Below are positions 9,426 through 17,083 of a DNA stretch of 19,499 nucleotides, in pieces. The translations under genes and the position numbers were made by a program. The DNA comes from JAWLGW01 sp964569055 (GTDB lineage Bacteria > Planctomycetota > J058). The stretch covers positions 1 through 19,499 of the forward strand of contig CAZMSZ010000114.1 in NCBI GenBank assembly GCA_964569055.1, given 5' to 3'. Position 1 is the stretch's first letter; every line of letters starts with the position of its first letter. The notes beneath the pieces are model-generated. The model worked only from the letters and a program-made list of their open reading frames with translations, was not told the origin of the DNA and searched no databases.

Positions 9426-9525
9426 NNNNNNNNNNNNNNNNNNNNNNNNNNNNNNNNNNNNNNNNNNNNNNNNNNNNNNNNNNNNNNNNNNNNNNNNNNN
9501 NNNNNNNNNNNNNNNNNNNNNNNNN
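9426..9525. other. Assembly gap (100 N)
   Basis: A run of exactly 100 N, the conventional filler for a scaffold gap of unknown size. It cuts the 3' end of the guanine deaminase gene. Gene order and distance across it rest only on scaffolding, and further genes of the purine operon may be missing here. Confidence 0.98.
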
Positions 9526-9929
9526 AGGAGCGGGATCATGGGGATCCGCCGCTGGTCGAGCGGACGGGGCAGCTCCTCGTAGAGCTCCTCGTCGCTGAAG
9601 CCAGCCAGGGCCGCCTGGTGGCGGGTGCCGGCGAAGAACACCCGGTCCAGCCCGGCCCAGTAGATCGCGCCCAGGCACATGGGGCAGGGTTCGCAGCTGG
9701 TGTAGAGCTCGCACCCCGCCAGCGAGTGCGTGCCGAGGCTGGCGCAGGCGGCGCGGATCGCGTTGACCTCGGCGTGGGCGGTGGGGTCGTTGCTGCTGGT
9801 GACGGTGTTCCAGCCGCGCGCGATCACCTCGTCGCCGCGGACGATCACCGCGCCGAAGGGGCCGCCGTCGCCGGCCAGCATTCGCTCGGTGGCGAGGGCG
9901 AGCGCCTCGCGCATGTGGGCCTCGTTCAC
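9526..9929 (-). CDS. guaD: Guanine deaminase, 3' end lost in the assembly gap
   Basis: 134 residues visible. A cytidine-deaminase-fold enzyme converting guanine to xanthine and ammonia. Zinc ligands are in HAEVNAIRAA (H52, catalytic E54) and PCPMC (C82, C85). The pieces GGPFGAVIVRG, SSNDPTAHAEV, LYTSCEPCPMCLGAIYWA and GFSDEELYEEL closely match what I recall of Bacillus GuaD, rather than tRNA adenosine deaminase TadA. That protein has about 156 residues, so some 20-25 are missing at the end. The start is GTG at 9929, with GGAGGAG 5 nt upstream; it overlaps the FAD-subunit stop as GTGA, implying translational coupling. Its product xanthine is the expected substrate of the dehydrogenase encoded just upstream. 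Confidence 0.9.
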
Positions 9930-10777
9930 GCCGACTCCTCCAGTCCGAGCACGAACCGCGCGGCCAGGTTGGCCGCCGCCGCCAGACGATAGCTGGCGGT
10001 GGAGCGGACGTCGCTGATCGGGACCACCTCGGCGCGGACCTGCGCGCGCACGCGCTCGGCCAGCGCGGGCCCGGGGCGCTCGCCCACGAGCAGCGCCTCG
10101 GCCGCGCGCAGCCGCACGGGGCGGTCGGCGACCGCGCCCATGGCGAGCCGGGCGTGGGCGATCGCGCCGTCCTCGCCCAGGCGCGCCGCCGCCGCGACCA
10201 TGACCTTGCTGATCGCCTGGGCCTTGCGCGTGCCGACCTTGCGCCAGAACTGCCGCAGGCCGGCGGCGGGGCGGGGGAGCCGGACCGCGAGGATCAGCTC
10301 GTCGGGGCGCAGGTCGACCTGGCGGTAGCCGGTGCAGAACGCGTGGTAGGGCACCGTCCGCCGGCCGCTGGCCGCGCCCAGCTCGAGCTCGGCGTCGAGC
10401 GCCAGCCACACCGGCAGCGTGTCGCCGACCGGCGAGGAGGTCGCGATGTTCCCGCCCACGGTGCCGCGCTCCTGGATCTGCAGCGCGCCCACCTCGCGGG
10501 CGCAGGCCCGCAGGGCGGGGAACAGCTCGGCCACCAGCGCGCTCCCGAGCAGGTCGGCGTAGGTGGTGGCCGCGCCGATCCGCACCGCGCCGCCCTCCTC
10601 CTCGCGGATCCCTCGCAGGGGAGCGAGGCCGAACAGGTCGATCACGCCGGGCGGTTGGGGGCGCCGGATCACGCCCACCATGAGGTCGGTCCCGCCGGCC
10701 ACGACCTGCCAGTCGGGGTGGCTGGCCCGCGCGGCGAGCGCCTCCTCCAGCGAGGCGGGGCGGACGTAGCCGCTCAC
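9926..10777 (-). CDS. Xanthine dehydrogenase-type FAD-binding subunit
   Basis: 283 residues, a typical length for the separate FAD subunit of molybdenum hydroxylases (CoxM/XdhB type). It passes electrons from the 2Fe-2S clusters to FAD and then to the acceptor. The two FAD-binding signatures are present: VAGGTDLM (26-33) and TVGGNIATSSPVGD (106-119). The C-terminal CO-dehydrogenase-flavoprotein domain includes FWRKVGTRKAQAISKV and ends in a helical ASYRLAAAANL segment. The start is GTG at 10777, with GGGAGG upstream; it overlaps the stop of the 2Fe-2S gene as GTGA. The frame is open further upstream but only as the shadow of that gene. Confidence 0.93.
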   Translation of the reverse strand: MSGYVRPASLEEALAARASHPDWQVVAGGTDLMVGVIRRPQPPGVIDLFGLAPLRGIREEEGGAVRIGAATTYADLLGSALVAELFPALRACAREVGALQIQERGTVGGNIATSSPVGDTLPVWLALDAELELGAASGRRTVPYHAFCTGYRQVDLRPDELILAVRLPRPAAGLRQFWRKVGTRKAQAISKVMVAAAARLGEDGAIAHARLAMGAVADRPVRLRAAEALLVGERPGPALAERVRAQVRAEVVPISDVRSTASYRLAAAANLAARFVLGLEESA

Positions 10778-11253
10778 GCGCTGCCCTCCCCGCCGGCGCG
10801 GCGAGCCGCCGCGTCGAGCACCGCGTCGATCACGCGCTGGTAGCCGGTGCAGCGGCACAGGTTGCCGGCCAGGAGCTCCCGCACGCGCTCGCGGCTGGGC
10901 GCGGGCTCGCGCTCGAGGACGGCGGCCGCGCACAGCGCGATCCCCGGGGTGCAGATCCCGCACTGCGTCCCGCCGTGGGTCACCAGCGCGTCCTGCACGT
11001 CGGTCAGCACGCCGCCGGGGGCGAGGCCCTCGATCGTGGTCACGGCTCGCTCGTTCGCCTGGGCCGCGGGGAGGAGGCACGAGTTGACCGGGCGCCCGTC
11101 GAGCAGCACGGTGCAGGCGCCGCACTCGCCCTCGCCGCAGCCCTCCTTGGTCCCGGTCAGGCAGAGCTCCTCGCGCAGCACGTCGAGCAGCCGCGCCAGG
11201 GGCGCCGCCTCGAGCTCGCGCGGCTCGCCGTTCACCGTCATGCGCAGCCTCAC
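10774..11253 (-). CDS. Xanthine dehydrogenase-type 2Fe-2S subunit
   Basis: 159 residues, standard for the small iron-sulfur subunit of molybdenum hydroxylases (CoxS/XdhC-type small subunit). All eight cluster cysteines are present. The plant-ferredoxin-like cluster uses C39, C44, C47 and C59 in EGCGEGECGACTVLLDG...NSC. The second, helical-domain cluster uses C98, C101, C133 and C135 in GTQCGICTPG and NLCRCTGYQ. I chose GTG at 11253 because AGGAGGT lies 6 nt upstream and because it overlaps the large-subunit stop as GTGA, like the next two junctions. ATG at 11241 in the same frame is the alternative and would remove only four residues. Confidence 0.94.
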   Translation of the reverse strand: MRLRMTVNGEPRELEAAPLARLLDVLREELCLTGTKEGCGEGECGACTVLLDGRPVNSCLLPAAQANERAVTTIEGLAPGGVLTDVQDALVTHGGTQCGICTPGIALCAAAVLEREPAPSRERVRELLAGNLCRCTGYQRVIDAVLDAAARRAGGEGSA

Positions 11254-13466
11254 CGGGCGACCTCCTCGAGCAGGCGCTGGATCGTCTCGGGCAGGAGCGG
11301 GAGCTCGTCGGCCGCCACGCCCAGCGCGTCCTCGAGCGCGTTGGCCACGGCCGCCGCCGGTCCGTCCATGGGGATCTCGCCCACCCCCTTGGCGCCGTGC
11401 GGCCCGAAGGGGTAGGGCACCTCCACGATCAGCGTCTCGATCTCGGGCGCCTCGATCGCGGTGGGAATGATGCAGTTGGTCATGCGGTCGTTGAGCACGC
11501 GCCCGTCGCGGTAGAGCACGCTCTCCCACAGCGCCCAGCCGAGCGCCTGCAGGGTGCCGCCCTCGATCTGCCCGGCCACGAGCGCGGGGTGGATCGCCTT
11601 GCCCACGTCGACCGCGTGGACGCAGCGCTCGATCGTGACCTCGTGGGTGTCGCGGTCGACCGCCACGTCGACCGCGCAGGCGGCCCAGCCGTAGCAAGGG
11701 TAGGCGTCGCCCGAGTAGGTGTCGTCGTCCCACACGATCCCGGGCGGCGGGCTGTAGGTCACCGTGCGCGTGAGCTCGCCCACCGCCTCGGCGTGGGCGC
11801 GAGCCGCCGCCCCGAGGTCGCCCGCCAGGCCCTGCGACTCCGCCCAGGCCACCAGGTCGGCCTTGAGCGCGCGGGCCGCCGCCTCGACCACGTGGCCGAC
11901 CACCATGCAGGTGCGCGAGGCCACGGTCGGGCCGCTGTCAGGGACCTGGTCGGTGCTGGCCTGCAGGGTGCGCACCTGCTCGACCCCGACCCCGAGGGCG
12001 TCGGCGGCGATCTGGGTGAAGATCGTGAGCATGCCCTGGCCGATGTCGGTCGAGCTGGAGCGGACCTCGAACGCCCCGTCGCGCGCGACCGCGACCGTGG
12101 CCTGACCGCGCAGGCGGGCCTCACCGCTGCCGGTGAAGCCCGCCCCGTGGAAGTAGAACGCGATCCCCCGCCCGCGCACCACGTCGCCTTCGGCGCGCCG
12201 GGGCGGGAAGGGCGAGGGGCGCGCCAGCGCCTCCTCGAGGCGCGCGAACACCTCGGCGCTGCCCACGCTGTGGGTGAGGAGCTGCCCGGTGGCGGTCCGG
12301 TCGCCCGGGCGCAGCATGTTCTGACGGCGGAAGGCCAGCGGGTCGGCCCCGAGCAGGCGGGCGGCCTTCGCGGTCTGGCGCTCGTAGGCGAACGTGGTCT
12401 GGGGCGCCCCGAACCCGCGGAACGCGCCGTGGGGCGGGTGGTTGGTCGCGACCGCGCGCCCGACCACGCGCACGTGCTCGAGGCGATAGGGCCCCGGCGC
12501 GTGCAGGATCCCGCGCGACAGCACGACCTGCGAGAGGGTCGCGTAGGCGCCCCCGTCGAACACCACGTCCACGTCGGCGGCGACCAGCGTGCCGTCCTTC
12601 ATGAAGCCGAGCCGGTGGGTGATCCGCGCCGGGTGACGCTTGGTCGTGGCGGCCACGTCCTCGTCGCGCTCGTAGACGACCTTCACCGGGCGCCCCGCCT
12701 TGCGGGCCAGGAGCGCGGCGTGGGCGGCGATCATGGAGGGATACTCCTCCTTGCCGCCGAAGCCGCCCCCGGTGACGGCCTGCGTGATCACCACCGCCTG
12801 CCCCTTCAGGCCGAGCAGCCGCTCCAGCGCCTTGTGCACGTAGTAGGGGCACTGGAGCGAGCCGATCACGCGGCAGGTGTCGCCCTCCCACTGGGCGAGC
12901 ATGCCCTGGGGCTCGATGTACATCTGCTCCTGGGCGCCGGTGCGGTAGGTGGTCTCGATCACGTGGTCGCAGCTCGCGAGCGCGCCTTCGGCGTCGCCCT
13001 TGTTGATCTCGAACCGCTTGAACACGTTGTCCTGGCCGTGGAGCAGCTGCTCGCAGGCGAGCGAGGCCTCGATCGAGAGCACGGGCGGGAGCGGGTCGAT
13101 CTCGAGCGTGATCCGCCGGCGCGCCTCCTCGGCGAGGGCTTTGGTCGGGGCCGCCACCAGGGCCACCGCCTGGTCGACGTGGCGGACCTCGCCGCCGACC
13201 GGGACCAGCGCGGGCTGATCGTCCTCGATCAGGGCGATCACGTTCTCGCCGGGGACGTCGTCCGCGGTGACCACGGTGACCGCGTCCCAGTCGAAGGCGG
13301 GGTCGAGCCGGATCGCCCGGAGCACGCCGCGCGGGACCTTGCTGCGCACCGTCCGCCCGAACAGCGCGCTCGCGGGCTGGAGGTCGTCCACGTAGCGCGC
13401 GGCGCCGGTGACCTTGGCGACCCCGTCGACGCGGGGGGGCGAGCTGCCGATCGCGGGGGCGCTCAT
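11250..13466 (-). CDS. Xanthine dehydrogenase-type molybdopterin-binding large subunit
   Basis: 738 residues. The catalytic subunit of a molybdenum hydroxylase, expected to oxidise xanthine (and hypoxanthine) to urate at a molybdenum-cytosine-dinucleotide centre. An a/b hammerhead domain (about 15-125) is followed by two molybdopterin-binding domains: GGGFGGKE (233-240), GAFRGFGAPQ (347-356), SSSTDIGQGMLT (470-481) and GAKGVGEIP (691-699). Glu240, Arg350 and Glu697 match the substrate-binding and catalytic residues of bovine xanthine oxidase (Glu802, Arg880, Glu1261), which favours a purine substrate, as does the adjacent guanine deaminase. The ATG at 13466 begins MSAPAIGSSPPRVDG; GAGGAG lies 8 nt upstream, inside a hairpin arm. 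First gene of a four-gene operon. No XdhC-type maturation factor is visible; it could lie in or beyond the gap. Confidence 0.94.
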   Translation of the reverse strand: MSAPAIGSSPPRVDGVAKVTGAARYVDDLQPASALFGRTVRSKVPRGVLRAIRLDPAFDWDAVTVVTADDVPGENVIALIEDDQPALVPVGGEVRHVDQAVALVAAPTKALAEEARRRITLEIDPLPPVLSIEASLACEQLLHGQDNVFKRFEINKGDAEGALASCDHVIETTYRTGAQEQMYIEPQGMLAQWEGDTCRVIGSLQCPYYVHKALERLLGLKGQAVVITQAVTGGGFGGKEEYPSMIAAHAALLARKAGRPVKVVYERDEDVAATTKRHPARITHRLGFMKDGTLVAADVDVVFDGGAYATLSQVVLSRGILHAPGPYRLEHVRVVGRAVATNHPPHGAFRGFGAPQTTFAYERQTAKAARLLGADPLAFRRQNMLRPGDRTATGQLLTHSVGSAEVFARLEEALARPSPFPPRRAEGDVVRGRGIAFYFHGAGFTGSGEARLRGQATVAVARDGAFEVRSSSTDIGQGMLTIFTQIAADALGVGVEQVRTLQASTDQVPDSGPTVASRTCMVVGHVVEAAARALKADLVAWAESQGLAGDLGAAARAHAEAVGELTRTVTYSPPPGIVWDDDTYSGDAYPCYGWAACAVDVAVDRDTHEVTIERCVHAVDVGKAIHPALVAGQIEGGTLQALGWALWESVLYRDGRVLNDRMTNCIIPTAIEAPEIETLIVEVPYPFGPHGAKGVGEIPMDGPAAAVANALEDALGVAADELPLLPETIQRLLEEVAR

Positions 13467-13469
13467 GAG

Positions 13470-13498
13470 GGCGGCTCCTCGGGGCTGGGGGAGCCGCC
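13470..13498 (-). promoter_or_regulatory. Hairpin over the ribosome binding site of the large subunit
   Basis: In the minus-strand mRNA, GGCGGCTCC (13498-13490) and GGAGCCGCC (13478-13470) form a perfect 9-bp stem around an 11-nt loop. The 3' arm contains the GGAG of the Shine-Dalgarno sequence and ends 3 nt before the AUG at 13466. If it folds, it would hide the ribosome binding site of the first gene of the operon. It could also serve as the terminator of the upstream lipoprotein gene, whose stop lies 43 nt before the stem. Confidence 0.5.
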
Positions 13499-13540
13499 TA
13501 TCTTGGCCGGCGGCGGCGCCGCCTGCCAGCCGCGCCGTGC

Positions 13541-14032
13541 CTACTCCTCGCCGACCACCGCCTGCACCCAGGCCAGCGCCGCGGCGAAGTCGATCATGGG
13601 GCCGGCCAGGTTGCGGTAGCGGGACAGGCTGAGCGCCACCCCCTGCATGTCGAACGGCGCGCCGGCCTCCATGAGGGCGCGCAGCTGGAGCTCCCAGCCG
13701 CGCTGCTCCTCTTGCCACATGAAGCGGCGGTCGCGGAGGTAGCGCGCCAGCCAGGGGCCGAGGCCCATCCGGAGCTGCCGCACCGCGTGCTCGCGCTCGT
13801 GGAGCAGGAGCGCCTCGCGCTGCGGGCTGCCCTCGGGGAACTCCTCCTCCCACTCGTCGAGGTCGGGGACGTAGACGCGCGTGCCGATCGTGGTCGCGAG
13901 CACGTCGCCCCCGAGCGCGCGCGGGCGCTCCACGACCTCGACCAGGGGGCGCCAGCGCTCGTCGAGCCGGTAGGGGCGTCCGCAGCCGCTCAGCAGGAGC
14001 GCGGCCAAGGCGACCAGCAGGCGCGGGCTCAC
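13541..14032 (-). CDS. Small lipoprotein with an HExxH metallopeptidase-like motif
   Basis: 163 residues. A lipoprotein signal ends in LSGC with lipid Cys17. The centre holds HEREH (78-82), an HExxH zinc motif, in the context LLLHEREHAVRQ, followed by a helical YLRDRRFMWQEEQRGWELQLRA-type stretch in which Glu108 or Glu109 could be the third zinc ligand. The HExxHxxQ pattern with a following Gly-Leu and a later Glu is seen in small uncharacterised zinc-peptidase-like domains of bacteria; no named family is claimed. GTG at 14032 is the start: it overlaps the stop of the preceding lipoprotein gene as GTGA, and the signal peptide begins right there. The longer open frame upstream is a shadow of that gene. 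Predicted to be membrane-anchored outside the cytoplasm; peptidase activity is inferred. Confidence 0.78.
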   Translation of the reverse strand: MSPRLLVALAALLLSGCGRPYRLDERWRPLVEVVERPRALGGDVLATTIGTRVYVPDLDEWEEEFPEGSPQREALLLHEREHAVRQLRMGLGPWLARYLRDRRFMWQEEQRGWELQLRALMEAGAPFDMQGVALSLSRYRNLAGPMIDFAAALAWVQAVVGEE

Positions 14033-15558
14033 CGCTGGACCTGCACCACGAACGGGTAGTCGGGCTGATCGGGCGTCACGACCCGCCCGGAGAGGGTCGT
14101 CACGCCCTCGCCCTCGGCGCCGGCGAGGAGCCGCAGCGGCGGCACCCGGACGGTGAGCCGGCCGCGCCCGAGCAGCTCGACCCCTTCGGCGGGGATCCGC
14201 AGGCTGCCCACGAACACCTGGCTCGCGCTCGAGAAGGCCGGTCCGTTCGGTCCGCCGTCGATCAGGAGGTCCCCGGGGCTGCCCGCGACGAGCTCGAGCT
14301 GCGAGCTCGGCGTGCGCTCGATCGCCGGGCAGGCGACCTCGAACTTGCGCAGCGTGAGGCGCACGGGGCGGTCCTCGGGGTCGGAGGCGAGCGCGATGTC
14401 CTCCTCCGCCGCGAGCTGCCCGTCGCACGACACGCTGATCACCACGTCGAGGGGGTCGTGCGGGTCGACCTCGCGGAACAGGAGCAGCACCTGGCAGGTG
14501 CGCGCCCCGGGCTGCAGCTCGTAGGCGATCTCGTAGGGCGAGCCGAACCAGCGCGAGGGGTTGAGCGTGCTCCGCTCGATCAGGCGCCGGCGCGGGCCGA
14601 AGGCGAAGGCGAAGCGCACCGAGCCGTCGGGCTGGCGGCGCCCGTCGTAGATCGCGAACTGCAGCGGCGTCTCGAGCATGGACTCGAGCTCGCGCCAGCG
14701 CTCGTCCCGCCCGCCCTGCCCCGCGCTCAGCCCGACCCCGCCCCAGGAGCCGAGGAGCTGCGCGGCGTACTCCTCGACCTGCCGGTCGAGGGCCACCTCG
14801 TGGCTGACCATGGAGGAGAACTCCGGGCTGAGCAGGTAGACCCCGAACGGGGGCGTGCGCTCGTGCTTGGGGCGGGCCTGGAACTCGACCACCACGAACC
14901 GCCGCCGGCTGCCGAGGTCGGCGTAGCCGTTGAACGACAGCTCGAAGCGGAGCAGCGCGGCGCGGCTGCGCGGCCCGAGCAGCCGGGTGTCGCCGAGGTA
15001 GAGCAGCTCGTAGGACGAGACGAGCTGCGAGGCCTCGACCCGCTGGCGGAGCTGCTCTTGGAACGTCAGCCCGGGCATGAGGGGCTGGACGAGCGGGAGC
15101 AGGAGCCCGCCGCCCCAGGGCGGCGCCCAGCCGAGGCCGGGGTAGCCGCCGCCCCACCCGCCCGGGCCCGGCCCCACCTGCGCGGCTCCGTGCCCGCTCA
15201 GGCCGCTGGGCGCGGTCTCCGAGCTCGTCCCGCTCGTGGCCGGGAGCACCGCGGCCGCGGCGTCGTCGGCTTCGGCCAGGCTGGCGCTGATCGTGCGGCG
15301 CGTGGCCTGCACGTGGCCCACGCCGAAGGACTCCTGGTAGTCGCCCGGCCGGATCCCGCTGGCGAGCGCCCGCACGCGGGCCCGCTGGTCGGCCAGCGTC
15401 CGCAGCACGGTGTCGTCGCCGAACACCTTGGGCTCCGACACGGTGACGTCGATCGTCGGGATCGCGCAGCCCGCGAGGGCGAGCAGCGCGGCAGCGCAGG
15501 GTGCGAGGCGCCGGCGCGCCCGGGAGGTCGGGTCGGTCGAGCGTGGGGCCGGAGCCAT
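14029..15558 (-). CDS. Large lipoprotein of unknown function
   Basis: 509 residues. A basic N-terminus (SRARRR) and a hydrophobic stretch end in LAGC with lipid Cys31, so this is an exported lipoprotein. After a helical segment (about 45-105) comes a low-complexity stretch rich in Gly, Pro and Trp (about 119-163, for example GGWGGGYPGLGW) and then a mostly beta-strand region with motifs such as LRFELSFNGYADLGSRRRF (203-221). I recognise no family. The ATG at 15558 is preceded by GGGAG at 10 nt. It is read before the HExxH lipoprotein and overlaps it by GTGA, so the two are likely made together and may form a complex at the membrane. A structural or envelope role is inferred only. Confidence 0.8.
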   Translation of the reverse strand: MAPAPRSTDPTSRARRRLAPCAAALLALAGCAIPTIDVTVSEPKVFGDDTVLRTLADQRARVRALASGIRPGDYQESFGVGHVQATRRTISASLAEADDAAAAVLPATSGTSSETAPSGLSGHGAAQVGPGPGGWGGGYPGLGWAPPWGGGLLLPLVQPLMPGLTFQEQLRQRVEASQLVSSYELLYLGDTRLLGPRSRAALLRFELSFNGYADLGSRRRFVVVEFQARPKHERTPPFGVYLLSPEFSSMVSHEVALDRQVEEYAAQLLGSWGGVGLSAGQGGRDERWRELESMLETPLQFAIYDGRRQPDGSVRFAFAFGPRRRLIERSTLNPSRWFGSPYEIAYELQPGARTCQVLLLFREVDPHDPLDVVISVSCDGQLAAEEDIALASDPEDRPVRLTLRKFEVACPAIERTPSSQLELVAGSPGDLLIDGGPNGPAFSSASQVFVGSLRIPAEGVELLGRGRLTVRVPPLRLLAGAEGEGVTTLSGRVVTPDQPDYPFVVQVQR

Positions 15559-15824
15559 GAGGCAGTGTCTCCCGGCGCCGGCCCGACGCGCGGGCCGTGC
15601 CGCGCCTCGGGGACGCCCCGAGGGCGGCCCGCCGGGGAGTTGGTGATCCTGCGCAACCAGGTGGCGGAGAGCGCGCGCGGAGGCTCGCCCGACCCGCGCG
15701 GGCCATCTCGCGACGCGGCTGACCCGCGCGCCGCCCTGACCTCAGCGCGGTAGGCGCGCGCGACTCCCCGGTTCAAGGGTGAGATCCCCCGCCGGTGCCG
15801 GCGATCCGGCAGCGCTCGGGCCCG
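15559..15824. other. Divergent intergenic region
   Basis: The longest non-coding stretch, between the large lipoprotein gene (leftward) and lpxB (rightward). I see no tRNA, no convincing -10 on the minus strand and no long repeat; a GGTTCAA at 15770-15776 is isolated. It probably holds the promoter of the lipoprotein pair. Confidence 0.6.
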
Positions 15825-15830
15825 TAGAAT
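15825..15830 (+). promoter_or_regulatory. Putative -10 box TAGAAT of lpxB
   Basis: CCCGTAGAAT ends 7 nt before the GTG at 15838 and is identical over 10 nt to the box before the carbamoyltransferase. No Shine-Dalgarno sequence lies between box and GTG, so a leaderless transcript is likely. The box overlaps the ATG at 15829, which argues against that codon as the start. Confidence 0.55.
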
Positions 15831-15837
15831 GCGCCTC

Positions 15838-17001
15838 GTGAGCCGTCCCCTCCGGGTCGTGATCTGCGCGGGCGAGCACTCGGGTGACGCGCACGGTGCG
15901 GCGCTGGCGCGGCGGCTGCGCGAGCGGGCGCCGGGGGTGGTGCTGGAGGGGCTGGGGGGGCCGCAGATGGCGGCGGCCGGGGTGGGCTTGTGGCTCGACC
16001 TCGTCGAGCACGCGGCCATGGGGTTGATCCCGGTGCTCAAGAAGCTGCCGTTCTTCCGCGCCACGCTCGCGGACGCGGCGGCGCGGCTGGCGGCCGATCC
16101 GCCCGACCTGCTGGTGCCGATCGACTACCCCGGGTTCAACCTGCGTCTCTCGGGGCGCGCGCGGCGGCTGGGGGTCCCGGTCTGCTACTACGTCAGCCCG
16201 CAGGTGTGGGCCTGGCGGCCGGGGCGGATCCACCGGATCGCGCGGCTGGTGGACCACATGATGGTCCTGTTCCCCTTCGAGAAGGCGCTCTACGACTCGG
16301 CCGGGGTCCCGGCCACGTTCGTGGGGCACCCGCTGTTCGACGAGCTGCGGGTGCGGCGCCCCTCGCCGGCGTTCCGCGACGGGCTGGGGCTCGACCCCGC
16401 CACGCCGCTGCTCGGGCTGCTCCCCGGCTCGCGCGCGCACGAGGTCGAGCGCAACCTGCCGCTCGAGCTGCGCGCGGCGCGGCTCGTGCGCGAGGCCCTG
16501 CCCGAGGTGCGGTTCGCGATCCCGGTGGCCAAGCCCTCGCTCCGGCCGGCGATCGAGGCGCACGTGGCCGCGATCGCGCCCGAGCTCGAGGTCGCCGTCC
16601 TCGAGGGGAAGGCCAGCGACGTGGCGCGGGTGGCGCGCGCGGCGATCAGCGTGAGCGGCACCGCCAACCTCGAGCTCCTCCACTACCAGTGCCCGACGGT
16701 GGTGGTCTATCAGCTCACCCGCGGGCAGGAGTGGCTCAAGAACCGGCTGCTCACCACGCCCTGGATCTCGCTGATCAACATCCTCGCGGGCCGCGAGGTG
16801 TGCCCGGAGTACTGCGTGGCGGGCGACCCCACCGAGGCCGTGGCGCGCGACGCGATCGCGCTGCTGCGGCCCGGGCGGGCGCGCAAGCGCTGCCTGGCGC
16901 AGATGCAGAACGTCCTGCGCGAGGTCGACCGCAAGGGCTGCCACGGCCTGGCAGCCGACACCGTGCTCGAGGTGCTGCGCGCGCGGGGCGCGGCCGTCTG
17001 A
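15838..17001 (+). CDS. lpxB: Lipid-A-disaccharide synthase
   Basis: 387 residues, the usual length. This GT19-family glycosyltransferase joins UDP-2,3-diacylglucosamine and lipid X into the lipid A disaccharide at the inner face of the cytoplasmic membrane. Family motifs are clear: CAGEHSGDAHGA (10-21), GLGGPQMAAAGV (38-49), PIDYPGFNLRL (94-104), YYVSPQVWAWRPGRIHRI (117-134), LLPGSRAHEVE (194-204) and SVSGTANLELL (271-281). I chose GTG at 15838 (MSRPLRVVICAGE) over ATG at 15829, because a TAGAAT box lies 7 nt upstream and overlaps that ATG, and because the shorter N-terminus fits the family. The gene is alone in its transcription unit as far as the window shows; no lpxA, lpxC, lpxD or lpxK is nearby. 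Its presence implies an outer membrane with lipid A or a relative. Confidence 0.96.
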   Translation: MSRPLRVVICAGEHSGDAHGAALARRLRERAPGVVLEGLGGPQMAAAGVGLWLDLVEHAAMGLIPVLKKLPFFRATLADAAARLAADPPDLLVPIDYPGFNLRLSGRARRLGVPVCYYVSPQVWAWRPGRIHRIARLVDHMMVLFPFEKALYDSAGVPATFVGHPLFDELRVRRPSPAFRDGLGLDPATPLLGLLPGSRAHEVERNLPLELRAARLVREALPEVRFAIPVAKPSLRPAIEAHVAAIAPELEVAVLEGKASDVARVARAAISVSGTANLELLHYQCPTVVVYQLTRGQEWLKNRLLTTPWISLINILAGREVCPEYCVAGDPTEAVARDAIALLRPGRARKRCLAQMQNVLREVDRKGCHGLAADTVLEVLRARGAAV

Positions 17002-17012
17002 GCAGCGTAAAA

Positions 17013-17027
17013 CGCGGGCTGCCCGCG
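17013..17027 (+). terminator. Small GC hairpin after lpxB
   Basis: CGCGGG and CCCGCG pair perfectly around a 3-nt loop, 11 nt after the lpxB stop codon. No U-tract follows. It may be a weak terminator or an mRNA-end stabiliser. Confidence 0.35.
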
Positions 17028-17070
17028 CGGCTCCGGCCCGCCGAGGCCCCCGCCGGCCGGGGCGGACAGG

Positions 17071-17076
17071 TACCAT
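17071..17076 (+). promoter_or_regulatory. Putative -10 box TACCAT of the VWA/HEAT gene
   Basis: TACCAT ends 7 nt before the ATG at 17084, the same spacing as at lpxB, and no Shine-Dalgarno sequence lies between. Leaderless transcription is suggested. The -35 region is not recognisable. Confidence 0.4.
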
Positions 17077-17083
17077 TCGCCCC

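Noticed and set aside
6867..10409. One continuous minus-strand frame joining the carbamoyltransferase, the N gap and deaminase sequence
   Set aside because: It passes through the 100-N filler and through the antisense of the zinc-ribbon gene. The carbamoyltransferase begins at GTG 8591 with a good ribosome binding site, and the deaminase is a separate gene.
13512..13523. 12-nt palindrome GGCGGCGCCGCC
   Set aside because: Simple GC-repeat self-complementarity expected by chance in this DNA; no positional link to a promoter box.
15760..15790. GGTTCAA resembling a tRNA T-loop
   Set aside because: No matching T-stem, acceptor stem, D-arm or anticodon arm around it.
15829..15831. ATG as the lpxB start
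   Set aside because: It overlaps the TAGAAT box and has no Shine-Dalgarno sequence; GTG at 15838 lies 7 nt after the box and gives the usual LpxB N-terminus.
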